Below, one piece after another: positions 1 through 7,806 of a stretch of DNA of 64,000 bases (position 1 is the first letter of the stretch; the number at the start of each line of letters is the position of its first letter). The position numbers and the translations under genes were made by a program. The stretch is from a virus, in the IMG/VR virus record IMGVR_UViG_3300020416_001284, positions 1-64,000 of that record; one strand, written 5' to 3'. Under the pieces are notes generated by a model. That model was given only the letters and a program-made list of their open reading frames with translations. It was not told where the DNA came from and made no database searches.

Positions 1-211
1 CATCTTCTGTTAGATTTTTACGCACCTCTCGGAATACTTCTACTAATTTTTGAATATACTCTTCTGGAGATTCTTCTAACCCTATCTGACAATCCTCCCC
101 TCCATAATCTCTTAAACCATAATAAGGTGGAGATGTAACGCACATCCTCACCTTATCATCAATTTGTGATAGTGTCTCACGACAATCACCGAATAAAATA
201 GTATCTTTCAT
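1..211 (-). CDS. DNA methyltransferase, N-terminal part (runs off the window)
   Basis: The first 70 residues of a DNA (adenine-N6 or cytosine-N4) methyltransferase are present; the gene continues past the left edge. The visible protein begins MKDTILFGDC and contains TSPPYYGLRDY at about residues 29-39. That is the catalytic motif IV (S/N/D-PP-Y) of amino-methyltransferases, set very close to the N-terminus as in the beta/CcrM-like order. Its ATG overlaps the stop of the upstream gene by one base (TAATG), so the two are probably translationally coupled. Target specificity cannot be judged because the target-recognition region is missing. A role in protecting phage DNA or in gene regulation is inference. 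Confidence 0.85.
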   Translation of the reverse strand, partial: MKDTILFGDCRETLSQIDDKVRMCVTSPPYYGLRDYGGEDCQIGLEESPEEYIQKLVEVFREVRKNLTED

Positions 212-606
212 TAATAATCTGGTAATCTACCCTCTTGAGCCTTGTACATTCCAACAGATGTATTCACTAACTTCTCCTCTTGATTAACATCATCATACTG
301 TGAATAATGCAATATCTCTCTTGTTCTTCTATGCTTCACATACACTAACTCATGCCAACATTCTCTATTACATAGTAATAATGTATGAATGTTTTTGTGT
401 CTCATTGGTTTACCAGAAGTATATACACATTCTTTCTTTGGTTTAACACCAGTTTCAATAGTGATATACTGCGATACAGGATTCCATCCATCTTTAATAC
501 GTTTTTCATTGTCTACTGGGTCACCCTTAAAGTAAACCCACCCCTCTTCCCAATCACCATTTGGACGTTTCCAAATTACATAATCGTCTACTTGGGGTTC
601 ATACAT
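211..606 (-). CDS. Conserved phage hypothetical protein
   Basis: A 131-residue soluble protein rich in aromatic and charged residues (opening MYEPQVDDYVIWKRPNG). I recognise no domain. There is no signal peptide or membrane segment. It sits directly upstream of the methyltransferase with a one-base overlap and directly downstream of a 67-residue gene with no spacer, so the three probably share a transcript. The N-terminal stretch resembles a small beta-barrel reader-like fold in composition only. Function unknown. Confidence 0.7.
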   Translation of the reverse strand: MYEPQVDDYVIWKRPNGDWEEGWVYFKGDPVDNEKRIKDGWNPVSQYITIETGVKPKKECVYTSGKPMRHKNIHTLLLCNRECWHELVYVKHRRTREILHYSQYDDVNQEEKLVNTSVGMYKAQEGRLPDY

Positions 607-810
607 TTATCTGTCTAGTGATGCGAGTCCATCATCAAGAGTTCCTGCGGGAACTGCTCTTAATCTATCTGGTGCAATATCACCACGTTCGAGATAGAAT
701 TGTATCCACTCATCACAAGCTGCTTTACCTAAATTATCTGACTTAGGATCAATACTTGTCCATCCATTTGTAGATAATTCTTGAATCTTCCAACGTTTTT
801 CTTGAGTCAT
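607..810 (-). CDS. Small conserved hypothetical protein
   Basis: A 67-residue protein (opening MTQEKRWKIQELSTNGW). It is followed immediately by the next gene of the same strand, whose ATG starts one base after this stop. It lies just after a strong hairpin terminator (842-873), so it probably heads the transcript that goes on to the methyltransferase. No motif was recognised. Confidence 0.65.
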   Translation of the reverse strand: MTQEKRWKIQELSTNGWTSIDPKSDNLGKAACDEWIQFYLERGDIAPDRLRAVPAGTLDDGLASLDR

Positions 811-841
811 TAGATAATAATCTCCAGCACTAAGTATATAT

Positions 842-873
842 TAAAATACCCTATCAGTATAACTGATAGGGTA
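842..873 (-). terminator. Rho-independent terminator
   Basis: A perfect 12-bp inverted repeat (847-858 with 862-873) with a 3-nt loop is followed on the minus strand by TTTTAA. It lies just after the stop of the 40-residue gene at 881 and so ends the transcript that carries the structured RNA and its two downstream genes. Confidence 0.85.
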
Positions 874-880
874 CTAAATG

Positions 881-1003
881 TCAAATAAGGAACTCTGCAA
901 TGTAGTAATCAACAGTGATTTCTAACGCAGCTGCCTCTCTTTCACATTCTTCAATAAACTTTTCAATCATTGCATCAGTTTGGTTTAAATGATCTTTATT
1001 CAC
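881..1003 (-). CDS. 40-residue mini-protein, GTG start
   Basis: A short gene opening with GTG and encoding 40 residues, with a helical acidic core (MIEKFIEECEREAAALEIT). Its start overlaps the stop of the upstream gene by four bases (GTGA), which is a classic translational-coupling arrangement. It is followed at once by a terminator. It has no recognised family. The start overlap and coding-like composition make it more likely real than random. Confidence 0.55.
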   Translation of the reverse strand: MNKDHLNQTDAMIEKFIEECEREAAALEITVDYYIAEFLI

Positions 1004-1224
1004 GAGACTACCTCCTCGCCTGATTTGTTGAATGATTTGTTTAATAGTGGCACATAAAGTTCTCCATCATCTTTTAACATAGAGAGCATATTATTGAACC
1101 ACTCATTGTTCATGTGATGCTCTTCAAATGTCAATCTATAATCTTTAAGATAAGATTGACTCCACTCGTGATGGTAGGCCATTGAGTAATAATCAAAGTG
1201 AAAAATGTTGAGAGAGTGGGGCAT
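1000..1224 (-). CDS. Hypothetical protein, start uncertain
   Basis: The convincing coding part begins around the sequence NIFHFDYYSMAYHHEW and ends GEEVVS. Upstream ATGs exist at 1302, 1227 and 1224, but all lie within the 3' half of a candidate structured RNA (1207-1464). Residues read from there look like translated RNA structure rather than protein. The start at 1224 is given here; 1182 (MAYHHEW) or a non-ATG start near 1206 are alternatives. None has a clear Shine-Dalgarno sequence. No family recognised. It is coupled to the mini-gene downstream by a 4-base overlap. Confidence 0.5.
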   Translation of the reverse strand: MPHSLNIFHFDYYSMAYHHEWSQSYLKDYRLTFEEHHMNNEWFNNMLSMLKDDGELYVPLLNKSFNKSGEEVVS

Positions 1225-1464
1225 CATGACGGGTTTCACCCGAATGCCCAAATTTACCCTACGGGAATCGCTTACACCTGAACCCCCACCACTTTCAACC
1301 ATCAGTCTTATGTGTGCTGTGATAGGTTTCTTCCAACAATCATGTCTCTGCTTCTATTAGACTTACAGGACGTAATTTCTCTGCTGAACAGAGACAACCA
1401 TAGATCCTTGCATTTGTCAGAGTAGTCGGAAGGTTTGGGGCGTAGGAACCACATATCCCTCAAC
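1207..1464 (-). ncRNA. Candidate structured non-coding RNA or long leader RNA (258 nt)
   Basis: This stretch carries no convincing coding sequence but shows RNA-like organisation on the minus strand. Nine bases at the predicted 5' end (1464-1456) pair with nine at the 3' end (1215-1207), with four further pairs after a 3-nt bulge. Inside are a 6+5-bp stepped hairpin (1249-1219) with a GAA-type loop and a 7-bp helix joining 1395-1389 with 1350-1344. A competing 5-bp hairpin reuses the same CTCTG strand. A sigma70-type promoter places the start at the first base of the closing helix, and the 3' end is followed by ATTTTT. I cannot assign it to 6S, tmRNA, RNase P or a riboswitch class I can recall. 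Confidence 0.5.
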
Positions 1465-1470
1465 ATTTAT

Positions 1471-1499
1471 ATAATAGTATATTCACGAGTGAAAGTCAA
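1471..1499 (-). promoter_or_regulatory. Sigma70-type promoter for the structured RNA
   Basis: On the minus strand TTGACT (1499-1494) and TATTAT (1476-1471) are separated by exactly 17 bases. The start site expected 7 bases downstream is G1464, the first base of the RNA's terminal helix. The -35 box overlaps the stop codon of the upstream 72-residue gene. Confidence 0.7.
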
Positions 1500-1714
1500 G
1501 ACACTTGTGCCAGTTCTCTAAGTGCCACCATCTTTGTAAAAAGCCCATCGAGATTATAGAACAACTTATAATTCTCTGTTGTTACATAATGTCCTTTAAT
1601 GTCATTACCATCACAATGCCATCCATAAGACTCAACCTTTTCTTCTATACCATCTATTCTCATTTTCTTACTACCATCTAAGTAAGATAGGTATCGTTCG
1701 TCTAGGTTAATCAT
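1496..1714 (-). CDS. Small conserved hypothetical protein
   Basis: A 72-residue protein (opening MINLDERYLSYLDGSKKMRI) with mixed alpha/beta composition. It has no membrane segment and no recognised motif. An AT-rich stretch (1715-1803) precedes it and may hold a promoter, but no box is convincing. Its stop overlaps the promoter of the structured RNA downstream. Confidence 0.6.
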   Translation of the reverse strand: MINLDERYLSYLDGSKKMRIDGIEEKVESYGWHCDGNDIKGHYVTTENYKLFYNLDGLFTKMVALRELAQVS

Positions 1715-1803
1715 AGTTTTAAGAGGAATGTGAGGATACTATAACATAATATATGTAATATATCTATGAATTTAATATTCTCTTTAGACTCACGCAATAC
1801 TAT

Positions 1804-2004
1804 TTAATAATATTTCTCTCTATAATAATTTTCACCAACCTGAACTTCAATAGTATCAAAGATTCTATTTAATGAACGAGCAAACATTCTATAACCTGAT
1901 CCAACATATAATTGGCCTGCTACTACAGAAAATGTTGCAATACCCCAGAAGATATAATAAAATTTAGATTTAACTTGGTTCCTTTGTTTCTCTTTAGTAA
2001 TCAT
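1804..2004 (-). CDS. Small membrane protein
   Basis: A 66-residue protein with a basic N-terminus, one clear hydrophobic segment (about residues 16-35, FYYIFWGIATFSVVAGQLYV) and a hydrophilic C-terminal half. It is predicted to be a single-pass inner-membrane protein. Its start lies two bases after the stop of the upstream gene, so they are cotranscribed. Function unknown. Confidence 0.65.
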   Translation of the reverse strand: MITKEKQRNQVKSKFYYIFWGIATFSVVAGQLYVGSGYRMFARSLNRIFDTIEVQVGENYYREKYY

Positions 2005-2006
2005 AA

Positions 2007-2222
2007 TTAATCCTCAATAAATTTTCTAGGGTTTGTCATGTTTCTGGTTATCTCAACCACCTGATCTCTAATTTGCATCAACTCCTCATAACATTGTTGA
2101 TTGTATGCACAACTACGGAGATGATTGTCAGGTTTCATTAACGACTCAATGAAGATAGAATGAGCAGCATCCCATCTCTCATAAGGAGTTAACTTTTCAT
2201 CCAGAGATTTCTGATCCTTCAT
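2007..2222 (-). CDS. Small conserved hypothetical protein
   Basis: A 71-residue mostly helical protein (MKDQKSLDEKLTPYERWD at the start) with three Cys/His-poor amphipathic stretches. No motif recognised. Its first 26 bases overlap the end of a 56-residue gene in another frame. Confidence 0.6.
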   Translation of the reverse strand: MKDQKSLDEKLTPYERWDAAHSIFIESLMKPDNHLRSCAYNQQCYEELMQIRDQVVEITRNMTNPRKFIED

Positions 2223-2367
2223 TTAATTCACATTGCGGAGTTCCTTGAATTAGTATTTCAACTATTTCTATTTTAGCATCTGATTTCAAATACTTATCAG
2301 CACGAACACTCTCTATGATACTTTGGACATCAGAGCAACTTATTAAAGTAGCAATTAGAATTTCCAT
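2197..2367 (-). CDS. 56-residue conserved-looking mini-protein
   Basis: A short frame opening MEILIATLISCSDVQSIIES and ending QCELNEGSEISG. The N-terminal hydrophobic stretch followed by a Cys looks like a small secreted or lipoprotein-like leader, but the protein is too short to be sure. It overlaps the next gene by 26 bases. No strong ribosome-binding site was seen, which lowers certainty. Confidence 0.5.
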   Translation of the reverse strand: MEILIATLISCSDVQSIIESVRADKYLKSDAKIEIVEILIQGTPQCELNEGSEISG

Positions 2368-2393
2368 CACATTAGAGTGAGTGACTGAAGTAT

Positions 2394-2588
2394 TTATTTA
2401 ATGATCTCCCAATCCTTATCATCACTCTCCATCATAGAAAATAGATAACGACCAGAAATGGATGATAGAAATACTCTACCATCCTGACGATTATCCACTT
2501 TGCATGAATGTAGTCTATCCATTTTATTCACGAAACGATGAGTGGCTTCAAGTGATCTAGGTTTGACGTAGAGGAATTCAGATTTCAT
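2394..2588 (-). CDS. Small conserved hypothetical protein
   Basis: A 64-residue basic protein (MKSEFLYVKPRSLEATHRF at the start) with no recognised domain. It lies just downstream of the terminator that ends the DUF262-like gene, so it probably has its own start in the AT-rich gap before it. Confidence 0.6.
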   Translation of the reverse strand: MKSEFLYVKPRSLEATHRFVNKMDRLHSCKVDNRQDGRVFLSSISGRYLFSMMESDDKDWEIIK

Positions 2589-2618
2589 TGAAAGATTTGA
2601 ATTAACGATAGTATAACA

Positions 2619-2646
2619 TAAAAAAAGGGGGAAGTAAATCCCCCTT
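2619..2646 (-). terminator. Rho-independent terminator
   Basis: On the minus strand an 8-bp GC-rich stem (AAGGGGGA with TCCCCCTT, 639-646 and 625-632 of the third kilobase) is followed by a run of seven T. It sits immediately downstream of the DUF262-like gene. Confidence 0.85.
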
Positions 2647-2653
2647 GTACCAG

Positions 2654-3976
2654 TTAAGATAGGAGTTCGGTTCCTACTCGTACTCCACTAACATCAGAGT
2701 AAAAACCTTTCTTTACTCTACGAATGATGTCATTAAGAATCAAATAACGATGCTCAATGTTTATCTTTCGGGTTCCCTCACAAGAGTTCTTAAATGTGAG
2801 ATCATCACCAACTACTTCTTCATTTTCAGCATACTCGTATACATCTGTGAAGAATTTATCTTTTCTATTATACTCCTCATTATATAACTTCATAGCCTCT
2901 ACTGCTTCATCATAAGTTTGGATGCCATTACACATCATCCAAAATAGATTGAGAACTGTTGATTTACGTTTCAAAAGATTTTCTTCAAGAACATTGTCAT
3001 CAATCATCTCTAAGATGTACTGTGATACATCTTTAAAGAGTTGAATGTAAGCATCTTGTTCCCCTTTTGTTAAGAATGTACTCTTATAAAGATTATTCTT
3101 ACTTGTTTGGTTAATAGGGAAGAACTCTACAGAAATTTCTTTTGTTTCAGGATCTTCAGTTTCTTCAACTGCTTCAAGAGCAAAGTTAAGACACTCAGTT
3201 ATCCAATCTTGACCACAGAATCTCTTAGTAGGATCAGAAAATACTTTAGGTAGTAATCCTGAATTAGTAAGAATCTTATCTATATGACGAACAAAATCGG
3301 CCCATAGAGTATTCTTAGCATTACGAAGTTCTTGTGGATTAGGAAATACACCACTATTAGTATTAGTGAATATATCAGATAACCCTGTGTATCCGATTTG
3401 AGTATACTCACTAATAATACAACGACGACGATTTAAAGTTGATTGAACTGCTGATGGTAAATCAGAGAACTTATTTTTTTTGCGTGTTACTCTGAATGAA
3501 GTAGTAGAAGAATCGTTAAGATCTCTAATGTACTCATAATTACCTTCTGGAATGGCCCACTCATCATTAAATAGGTTCTGAAGAAACTTTAAACGATTGT
3601 TACCATCAAGAACAATATACTCAAATCCTTTCTTTAAAAGGTATTCATATAGTTGAATTGCTCTATCATGAGGATTTAACTCTTGAAGTCTATGAAGAGC
3701 GTGATCAATATTAACAACAACTATTACCCCTTCTATTCTATTCATCAACAACGACAACCAGAATAATCTCTTCTCTTTTGTTGTCCATGATTCAGGTCTT
3801 TGGAACTGAATCGGTGCTGTTGAAAGTTTGTAATTACTTACAATATTTCCGATGGGTAGTACCATTGGATCACTTTTTACTACGATGATTCTTTGATCAT
3901 CAAAATCAAAGTCATCTGGATCTACTGGAAATTGCTGATCTAAAAAGACCGCACTACCTGGTGTTACTTTAGTCAT
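2654..3976 (-). CDS. DUF262/ParB-like nuclease-fold protein
   Basis: A 440-residue protein. Residues about 60-140 hold the pattern of the ParB/DUF262 superfamily: a strand, a helix, then VLDGNNRLKFLQNLF at about residues 116-130, the counterpart of the DGQQR motif. The rest is helical with no second enzyme domain, so it is shorter than GmrSD-type DUF262-DUF1524 restriction enzymes. Proteins of this family in phages are usually of unknown role; ParB-like NTPase or nuclease activity is possible. It has its own leader (3977-4105, with an inverted repeat) and a terminator, so it is a single-gene unit. Confidence 0.65.
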   Translation of the reverse strand: MTKVTPGSAVFLDQQFPVDPDDFDFDDQRIIVVKSDPMVLPIGNIVSNYKLSTAPIQFQRPESWTTKEKRLFWLSLLMNRIEGVIVVVNIDHALHRLQELNPHDRAIQLYEYLLKKGFEYIVLDGNNRLKFLQNLFNDEWAIPEGNYEYIRDLNDSSTTSFRVTRKKNKFSDLPSAVQSTLNRRRCIISEYTQIGYTGLSDIFTNTNSGVFPNPQELRNAKNTLWADFVRHIDKILTNSGLLPKVFSDPTKRFCGQDWITECLNFALEAVEETEDPETKEISVEFFPINQTSKNNLYKSTFLTKGEQDAYIQLFKDVSQYILEMIDDNVLEENLLKRKSTVLNLFWMMCNGIQTYDEAVEAMKLYNEEYNRKDKFFTDVYEYAENEEVVGDDLTFKNSCEGTRKINIEHRYLILNDIIRRVKKGFYSDVSGVRVGTELLS

Positions 3977-4056
3977 CTTTTAAATAAGTTAATAAACTAC
4001 TGTTGGACTGGATGCACCCTTGTCTTAATATACGTTGAGGGATTAAGTAGGTTGCG

Positions 4057-4078
4057 AAATCAAACGTAAATTTGATTT
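4057..4078. repeat. Inverted repeat in the leader of the DUF262-like gene
   Basis: A perfect 8-bp palindromic pair (AAATCAAA / TTTGATTT) is separated by 6 bases in the 129-bp gap between the SprT-like and DUF262-like genes. There is no T-run after it in the minus direction, so it is more like an operator or leader hairpin than a terminator. I see no clear -35/-10 pair in the gap. Confidence 0.45.
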
Positions 4079-4105
4079 GTTGATACCATTATGGCATCGA
4101 TCTAT

Positions 4106-4528
4106 TTAGATGTCAAGTTGTATGTGGTATTCCTGATAAAGAACCTCCTCCATACGATGTGCTTCTAGTTCCCATGGCTGGTCACTATAGTCTGTCTCAG
4201 AGTGGTCTATACCCTTCCAGAGGCGTTGATTACGCTTATCTCTTAAATCACCACGCACATGCTGTAATACGTGCCAGAGTTCATGTAGAAGGGTCTTGGT
4301 ATACTCTTCCACAGTCATTCTATTGTGGATCTCAATCTCAAATTCACGAGGTCTGGAATCAGAATCAGTAATCCACTGCCAACCAAATACACCTTCTCTA
4401 AGTAAACCTTTATGGTCTACATGCACGAAGATCTTATGACGTGGAAGATACTTATCCACGAACCAAGTCACGATGCTTTCACATCTTCTTTGAGAATAAT
4501 TGTAACCAGAGTGACTAAGAAAGAGCAT
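4106..4528 (-). CDS. SprT-like zinc metalloprotease
   Basis: A 140-residue single-domain protein of the SprT/Spartan-like zincin type. The zinc site HELWH is at residues 82-86, and a downstream helix with ELEAHRMEE (about 119-127) supplies the likely third ligand. Phage SprT-like proteins are common, and their substrates are unknown. The start overlaps a 35-residue membrane mini-gene. Soluble, with no signal peptide. The motif evidence is good; the biological role is not known. Confidence 0.8.
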   Translation of the reverse strand: MLFLSHSGYNYSQRRCESIVTWFVDKYLPRHKIFVHVDHKGLLREGVFGWQWITDSDSRPREFEIEIHNRMTVEEYTKTLLHELWHVLQHVRGDLRDKRNQRLWKGIDHSETDYSDQPWELEAHRMEEVLYQEYHIQLDI

Positions 4529-4622
4529 AGTTAATTACCAGTTGAGCAACACGCACACCCCAGTTCATAAGAACCATAAAGGATGTGATGAAAATCAATT
4601 TTTCAGAACCAGTGAGTTGCAT
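4515..4622 (-). CDS. 35-residue membrane mini-protein
   Basis: A short frame MQLTGSEKLIFITSFMVLMN... ending NYALS, with one hydrophobic segment spanning most of its length. It overlaps the start of the metalloprotease by 14 bases, suggesting coupling. There is no strong ribosome-binding site. It is preceded by the terminator of the RCC1 gene upstream. Confidence 0.45.
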   Translation of the reverse strand: MQLTGSEKLIFITSFMVLMNWGVRVAQLVINYALS

Positions 4623-4646
4623 AATCATTCACGAACATATGCATTA

Positions 4647-4675
4647 TAAAACCCCTCACCATTTCTGGCAAGGGG
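4647..4675 (-). terminator. Rho-independent terminator
   Basis: On the minus strand a 10-bp stem (4675-4666 with 4661-4652) with a GAAA loop is followed by TTTTAT. It closes the tail-fibre transcript just after the RCC1 protein at 4720, separating late tail genes from the small early-type genes. Confidence 0.88.
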
Positions 4676-4719
4676 GCTGTGTGACAGTTGTTCAAGTGGA
4701 TTAATGCAGAACCATTAAA

Positions 4720-5985
4720 TTATTTCCTTAAAGCAAAGAAATTTTTATCAGTTGCCGATATACCACCTACTGCAAGCCAATTAGTAGAAGTTCCTACTTG
4801 TTTTGGTGAAGAAAAATTATATGTGCCAGATGATGGATTCATATTTTGATTAAGTCCCAACTGTCCCACTTCACCCTGCCCCCATGTCCATAATGTTCCA
4901 TCTGCTCTAATTGCTGCTGTTGAATCATTTATACTTGCTACACTATGATGATCTGTTTTCCATGTACCAGGTATTTGTTTTGGTGATGATATATCTGTAT
5001 TACTTGGTTGACCAAATCCTAATTTGCCACTACTAGCATTTCCCCATGCCCATAATGTTCCATCAGTTTTGGTTACAAATGCGGCACTACCTCCAACAGT
5101 TACACCTGCCCATGTGGTATCAGTTCCTAATTGAACTGGTGAATTCTTAGGAGGACCACCATTAAGTCCCAATGATCCTGAACCATTATTTCCCCATACC
5201 CATAATGATCCATCAGTTTTCTTTGCCACATTCAACGAACCTCCTCCACCTGCATTAATTGTTGCCCATGTAGTACCAGGTATTTGAGTTGGTGAAGAAC
5301 GTCTATAATTGAAAGGTTGACCTACTCCCATTCCAGCATTATCATTTTTTCCCCATGCCCATAAGGTTCCATTTTGTTTCATACAAAAAGCATACTCACT
5401 ACCACAACTTATTTGATCTGCTGTAATAGTCCAATCCGTATCAGTTCCTACTTGACATGGTGATGAACGATTTTTCTTGTCTCCTGGACCGTAAGCTTGA
5501 TTAAGTCCTAATATTCCATGCTGATTACTTCCCCATGTCCATAATGTTCCATCAGCTTTAGTTGCTATTACAGTTTCCCCATTTCTGGACATAGCACCTG
5601 ACCATGAACCTGGTAGTTGAGTTGGTGATGAACGGAGAACCGCAGTCGGAGGAAACCCTGGTTGATTAAGTCCCATTAGATTTCCGTATCCAGTTGTCCA
5701 TAGTGTTCCATCATCCTTACCTGCAAAAGAAACATAGTTACCAGCATTACCAGCATCCATGAAGACAGTCCAATTAGTATCTGTACCTATTTGAACTGGT
5801 GATGATCTTTTATTAGCTCCTGGTTGATTAGTCATTAATGTTCCATAAGTATTATTTCCCCATGCCCACAGTTGTCCCTTTATAAGTCCTGCTGCATGAT
5901 GCCACATAAGAGAAGCAGCACCACCACCCATTCCAATTAAACCTAGCATGGGTGATTCTTTTTTACTATTTTCAAGGTCTTTCAT
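4720..5985 (-). CDS. RCC1-propeller tail protein (421 aa)
   Basis: After a short N-terminal region containing PMLGLIGMGGGAASLMWHH (about residues 12-30), the whole protein is seven RCC1-type blades. Each follows the pattern K-T-D-G-T-L-W-x-W-G...G-x-L-G-x-N...SSP-x-Q-x-G...W. A seven-bladed beta-propeller is expected. In other organisms RCC1 folds bind proteins or DNA; in a phage tail operon a receptor-binding fibre tip is the natural inference. A strong AAGGAGG ribosome-binding site precedes the ATG. It is the last gene of the fibre transcript before a terminator, 13 bases after the neighbouring fibre gene. Confidence 0.85.
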   Translation of the reverse strand: MKDLENSKKESPMLGLIGMGGGAASLMWHHAAGLIKGQLWAWGNNTYGTLMTNQPGANKRSSPVQIGTDTNWTVFMDAGNAGNYVSFAGKDDGTLWTTGYGNLMGLNQPGFPPTAVLRSSPTQLPGSWSGAMSRNGETVIATKADGTLWTWGSNQHGILGLNQAYGPGDKKNRSSPCQVGTDTDWTITADQISCGSEYAFCMKQNGTLWAWGKNDNAGMGVGQPFNYRRSSPTQIPGTTWATINAGGGGSLNVAKKTDGSLWVWGNNGSGSLGLNGGPPKNSPVQLGTDTTWAGVTVGGSAAFVTKTDGTLWAWGNASSGKLGFGQPSNTDISSPKQIPGTWKTDHHSVASINDSTAAIRADGTLWTWGQGEVGQLGLNQNMNPSSGTYNFSSPKQVGTSTNWLAVGGISATDKNFFALRK

Positions 5986-5998
5986 ACTCTAGTCCTCC

Positions 5999-7762
5999 TT
6001 AATTAGATGCGTTGGTGAGGTTAGCAATTACCTTGAAACCAGAGTCACCTGTGGCAGCATCATCTGTGCAGATAATTGTATATGTGTAAATATCTAGTCC
6101 ATCATCACCACCAGCACTAGGAGCTTCACCACCTACCCATTCTTCTGTTACTGCATTACCATCAATCGTCAAGTTAGCAGAATAACCAGCAGCGGCTGCA
6201 GTAGTTATAAGAGTGACTGTAATACAATCACCAGCAAGCATTACGCTGTTCAGACTTGTACTACCATCAACTCTTATGTTTGGTGTGGCTGTCGTTGATT
6301 CTTGAGTAGTAAAATAATGAACCATACCATCTGCCAAATTAATATCTTGATTACCACTCAACTTACCCGCAGTTATCTTTACTTTCTCTATTAACTGTCC
6401 ATTATTTAATGTAATTCCACCATATGATGTCATGCTGACTAGTCCAACATAAGAACCAGTGGCATAGTTTGAAATAGTTAAATCATTATTAACTGCACGA
6501 TTCTGAATTCTCCAATGATCTGAATTATCATCTCCATCATCAGTAGAGATTTTAAAGTCAGCATCAAGACCCTCTGAAGATAGGATTTGCAATCCTTGGT
6601 TACCCGTTACTTGAACTCTACCACTCTCAGTGGCTTTCATAATTTCTGTGGTTCCTGCAGTTTTAAATGTTAATATGTGAGGTGCAGCAATGGTTCCTGC
6701 AGTCACAATACCTGCATTTCCTGCATCTATACCAGTATTATTAATCGTTACTCCTGTACCAATCGTGGCAGCAGTACCAACAATCTTACCTGTAACTATG
6801 ACACCACCACCTTTATCATTACTGGCCGTTTCAAAACGTTGTGCATTATCATAATAGAGTGATACGGCTCCGTTCTCAACAAACTTCGCTACATCTTCAC
6901 TACCAGCAGAATTTCTTACTATTAATTGTGTAGAATCAACATAAAGAAGTCCCGTACCCGTTTCCTGTATATAACTATGGTTTCCATCATGATATACCGA
7001 AAAATCTGATCCCGTCCCAAAAACTGCTTTTGAATTATCATTAAAGATCAAACTATTGGCAGATGCATCCCAAGTAACAGATGTAACTCCTGCCTGAGAA
7101 CCATTCAAATGAACATCCGATCCAAATGTACCAACACCTGCACTATTATTAAATCCTTCATTACCTGTCTGCTGTATTCCCTTGGTTGCAGTGATGATAC
7201 CAGTTGAATATATATCTACTACATTATTATAATTAAGAGTTTGTGCTGTTAATATACCTGTAACATATGCATTGGCTGCTGTTAATATACCAGATACAAC
7301 AGCATTACCAGGAATAGTGAGGGAATCATTCGCATCTCCTATAGTTAATGGTTGCTCAAAAGAACTAGTACCTACACTACCATCAGCAACAGTATTAAGT
7401 GAGAGTGCAGTTCCTAAAAGAGTACCAAAGAATGTTAAACCAGAAGTAGGAGCAGTAGTGAATGTAAGTGTTGAACCAGAGACAGTATAGTCATCTCCAG
7501 CATTTTGCATCACACCACCAACACTAATGATGAGTTGCTGAACATTTGCTGGTTCTACATTTACACCTGCTACTTGAAGAGTAAATGCAGTGGTTGATCC
7601 ATTAAATGAACTAGAAATATTATCTATCTCTCTTATATTAGATGCAGTCGAAGGATCTGTGCTTATCCATACGGTTCCATTCCACTCATATGTGAATCCC
7701 GAATTACTGTCAGTATAGGTATCACCCGTATCAGGAGCATCTGGAAAATTAAGTGTTGCCAT
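5999..7762 (-). CDS. Tail fibre protein
   Basis: A 587-residue fibre. The N-terminus (MATLNFPDAPDTGDTYTDS) is the small domain seen at the start of many marine phage fibres. Next comes a beta-rich domain (about 45-115) and repeats of the form x-G-I-L-T-A / GIVTAGT typical of triple beta-helical shafts. A module at about 230-315 (GSDFSVYHDGNHSYIQETG) is also present in the fibre at 33868. The C-terminal 120 residues are rich in Ala and Thr, with no catalytic motif. It presumably supports host recognition together with the neighbouring RCC1 proteins. A CATAAATA late-type box lies 27 bases upstream of the start. Confidence 0.8.
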   Translation of the reverse strand: MATLNFPDAPDTGDTYTDSNSGFTYEWNGTVWISTDPSTASNIREIDNISSSFNGSTTAFTLQVAGVNVEPANVQQLIISVGGVMQNAGDDYTVSGSTLTFTTAPTSGLTFFGTLLGTALSLNTVADGSVGTSSFEQPLTIGDANDSLTIPGNAVVSGILTAANAYVTGILTAQTLNYNNVVDIYSTGIITATKGIQQTGNEGFNNSAGVGTFGSDVHLNGSQAGVTSVTWDASANSLIFNDNSKAVFGTGSDFSVYHDGNHSYIQETGTGLLYVDSTQLIVRNSAGSEDVAKFVENGAVSLYYDNAQRFETASNDKGGGVIVTGKIVGTAATIGTGVTINNTGIDAGNAGIVTAGTIAAPHILTFKTAGTTEIMKATESGRVQVTGNQGLQILSSEGLDADFKISTDDGDDNSDHWRIQNRAVNNDLTISNYATGSYVGLVSMTSYGGITLNNGQLIEKVKITAGKLSGNQDINLADGMVHYFTTQESTTATPNIRVDGSTSLNSVMLAGDCITVTLITTAAAAGYSANLTIDGNAVTEEWVGGEAPSAGGDDGLDIYTYTIICTDDAATGDSGFKVIANLTNASN

Positions 7763-7788
7763 TCTTCACTACTACACTACTTTTTATT

Positions 7789-7796
7789 TATTTATG
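7789..7796 (-). promoter_or_regulatory. Late-promoter-like box (CATAAATA)
   Basis: A one-mismatch version of the T4 late promoter TATAAATA lies 27 bases upstream of the fibre start at 7762, on the same strand. Confidence 0.5.
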
Positions 7797-7806
7797 GTTC
7801 TACTGT

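Noticed and set aside
1207-1464. tRNA, tmRNA, 6S or RNase P RNA in the non-coding stretch
   Set aside because: There is no cloverleaf or T-arm/CCA, no tmRNA acceptor, length and loops are unlike 6S, and the RNase P core was not found. It is kept only as an unclassified structured RNA.
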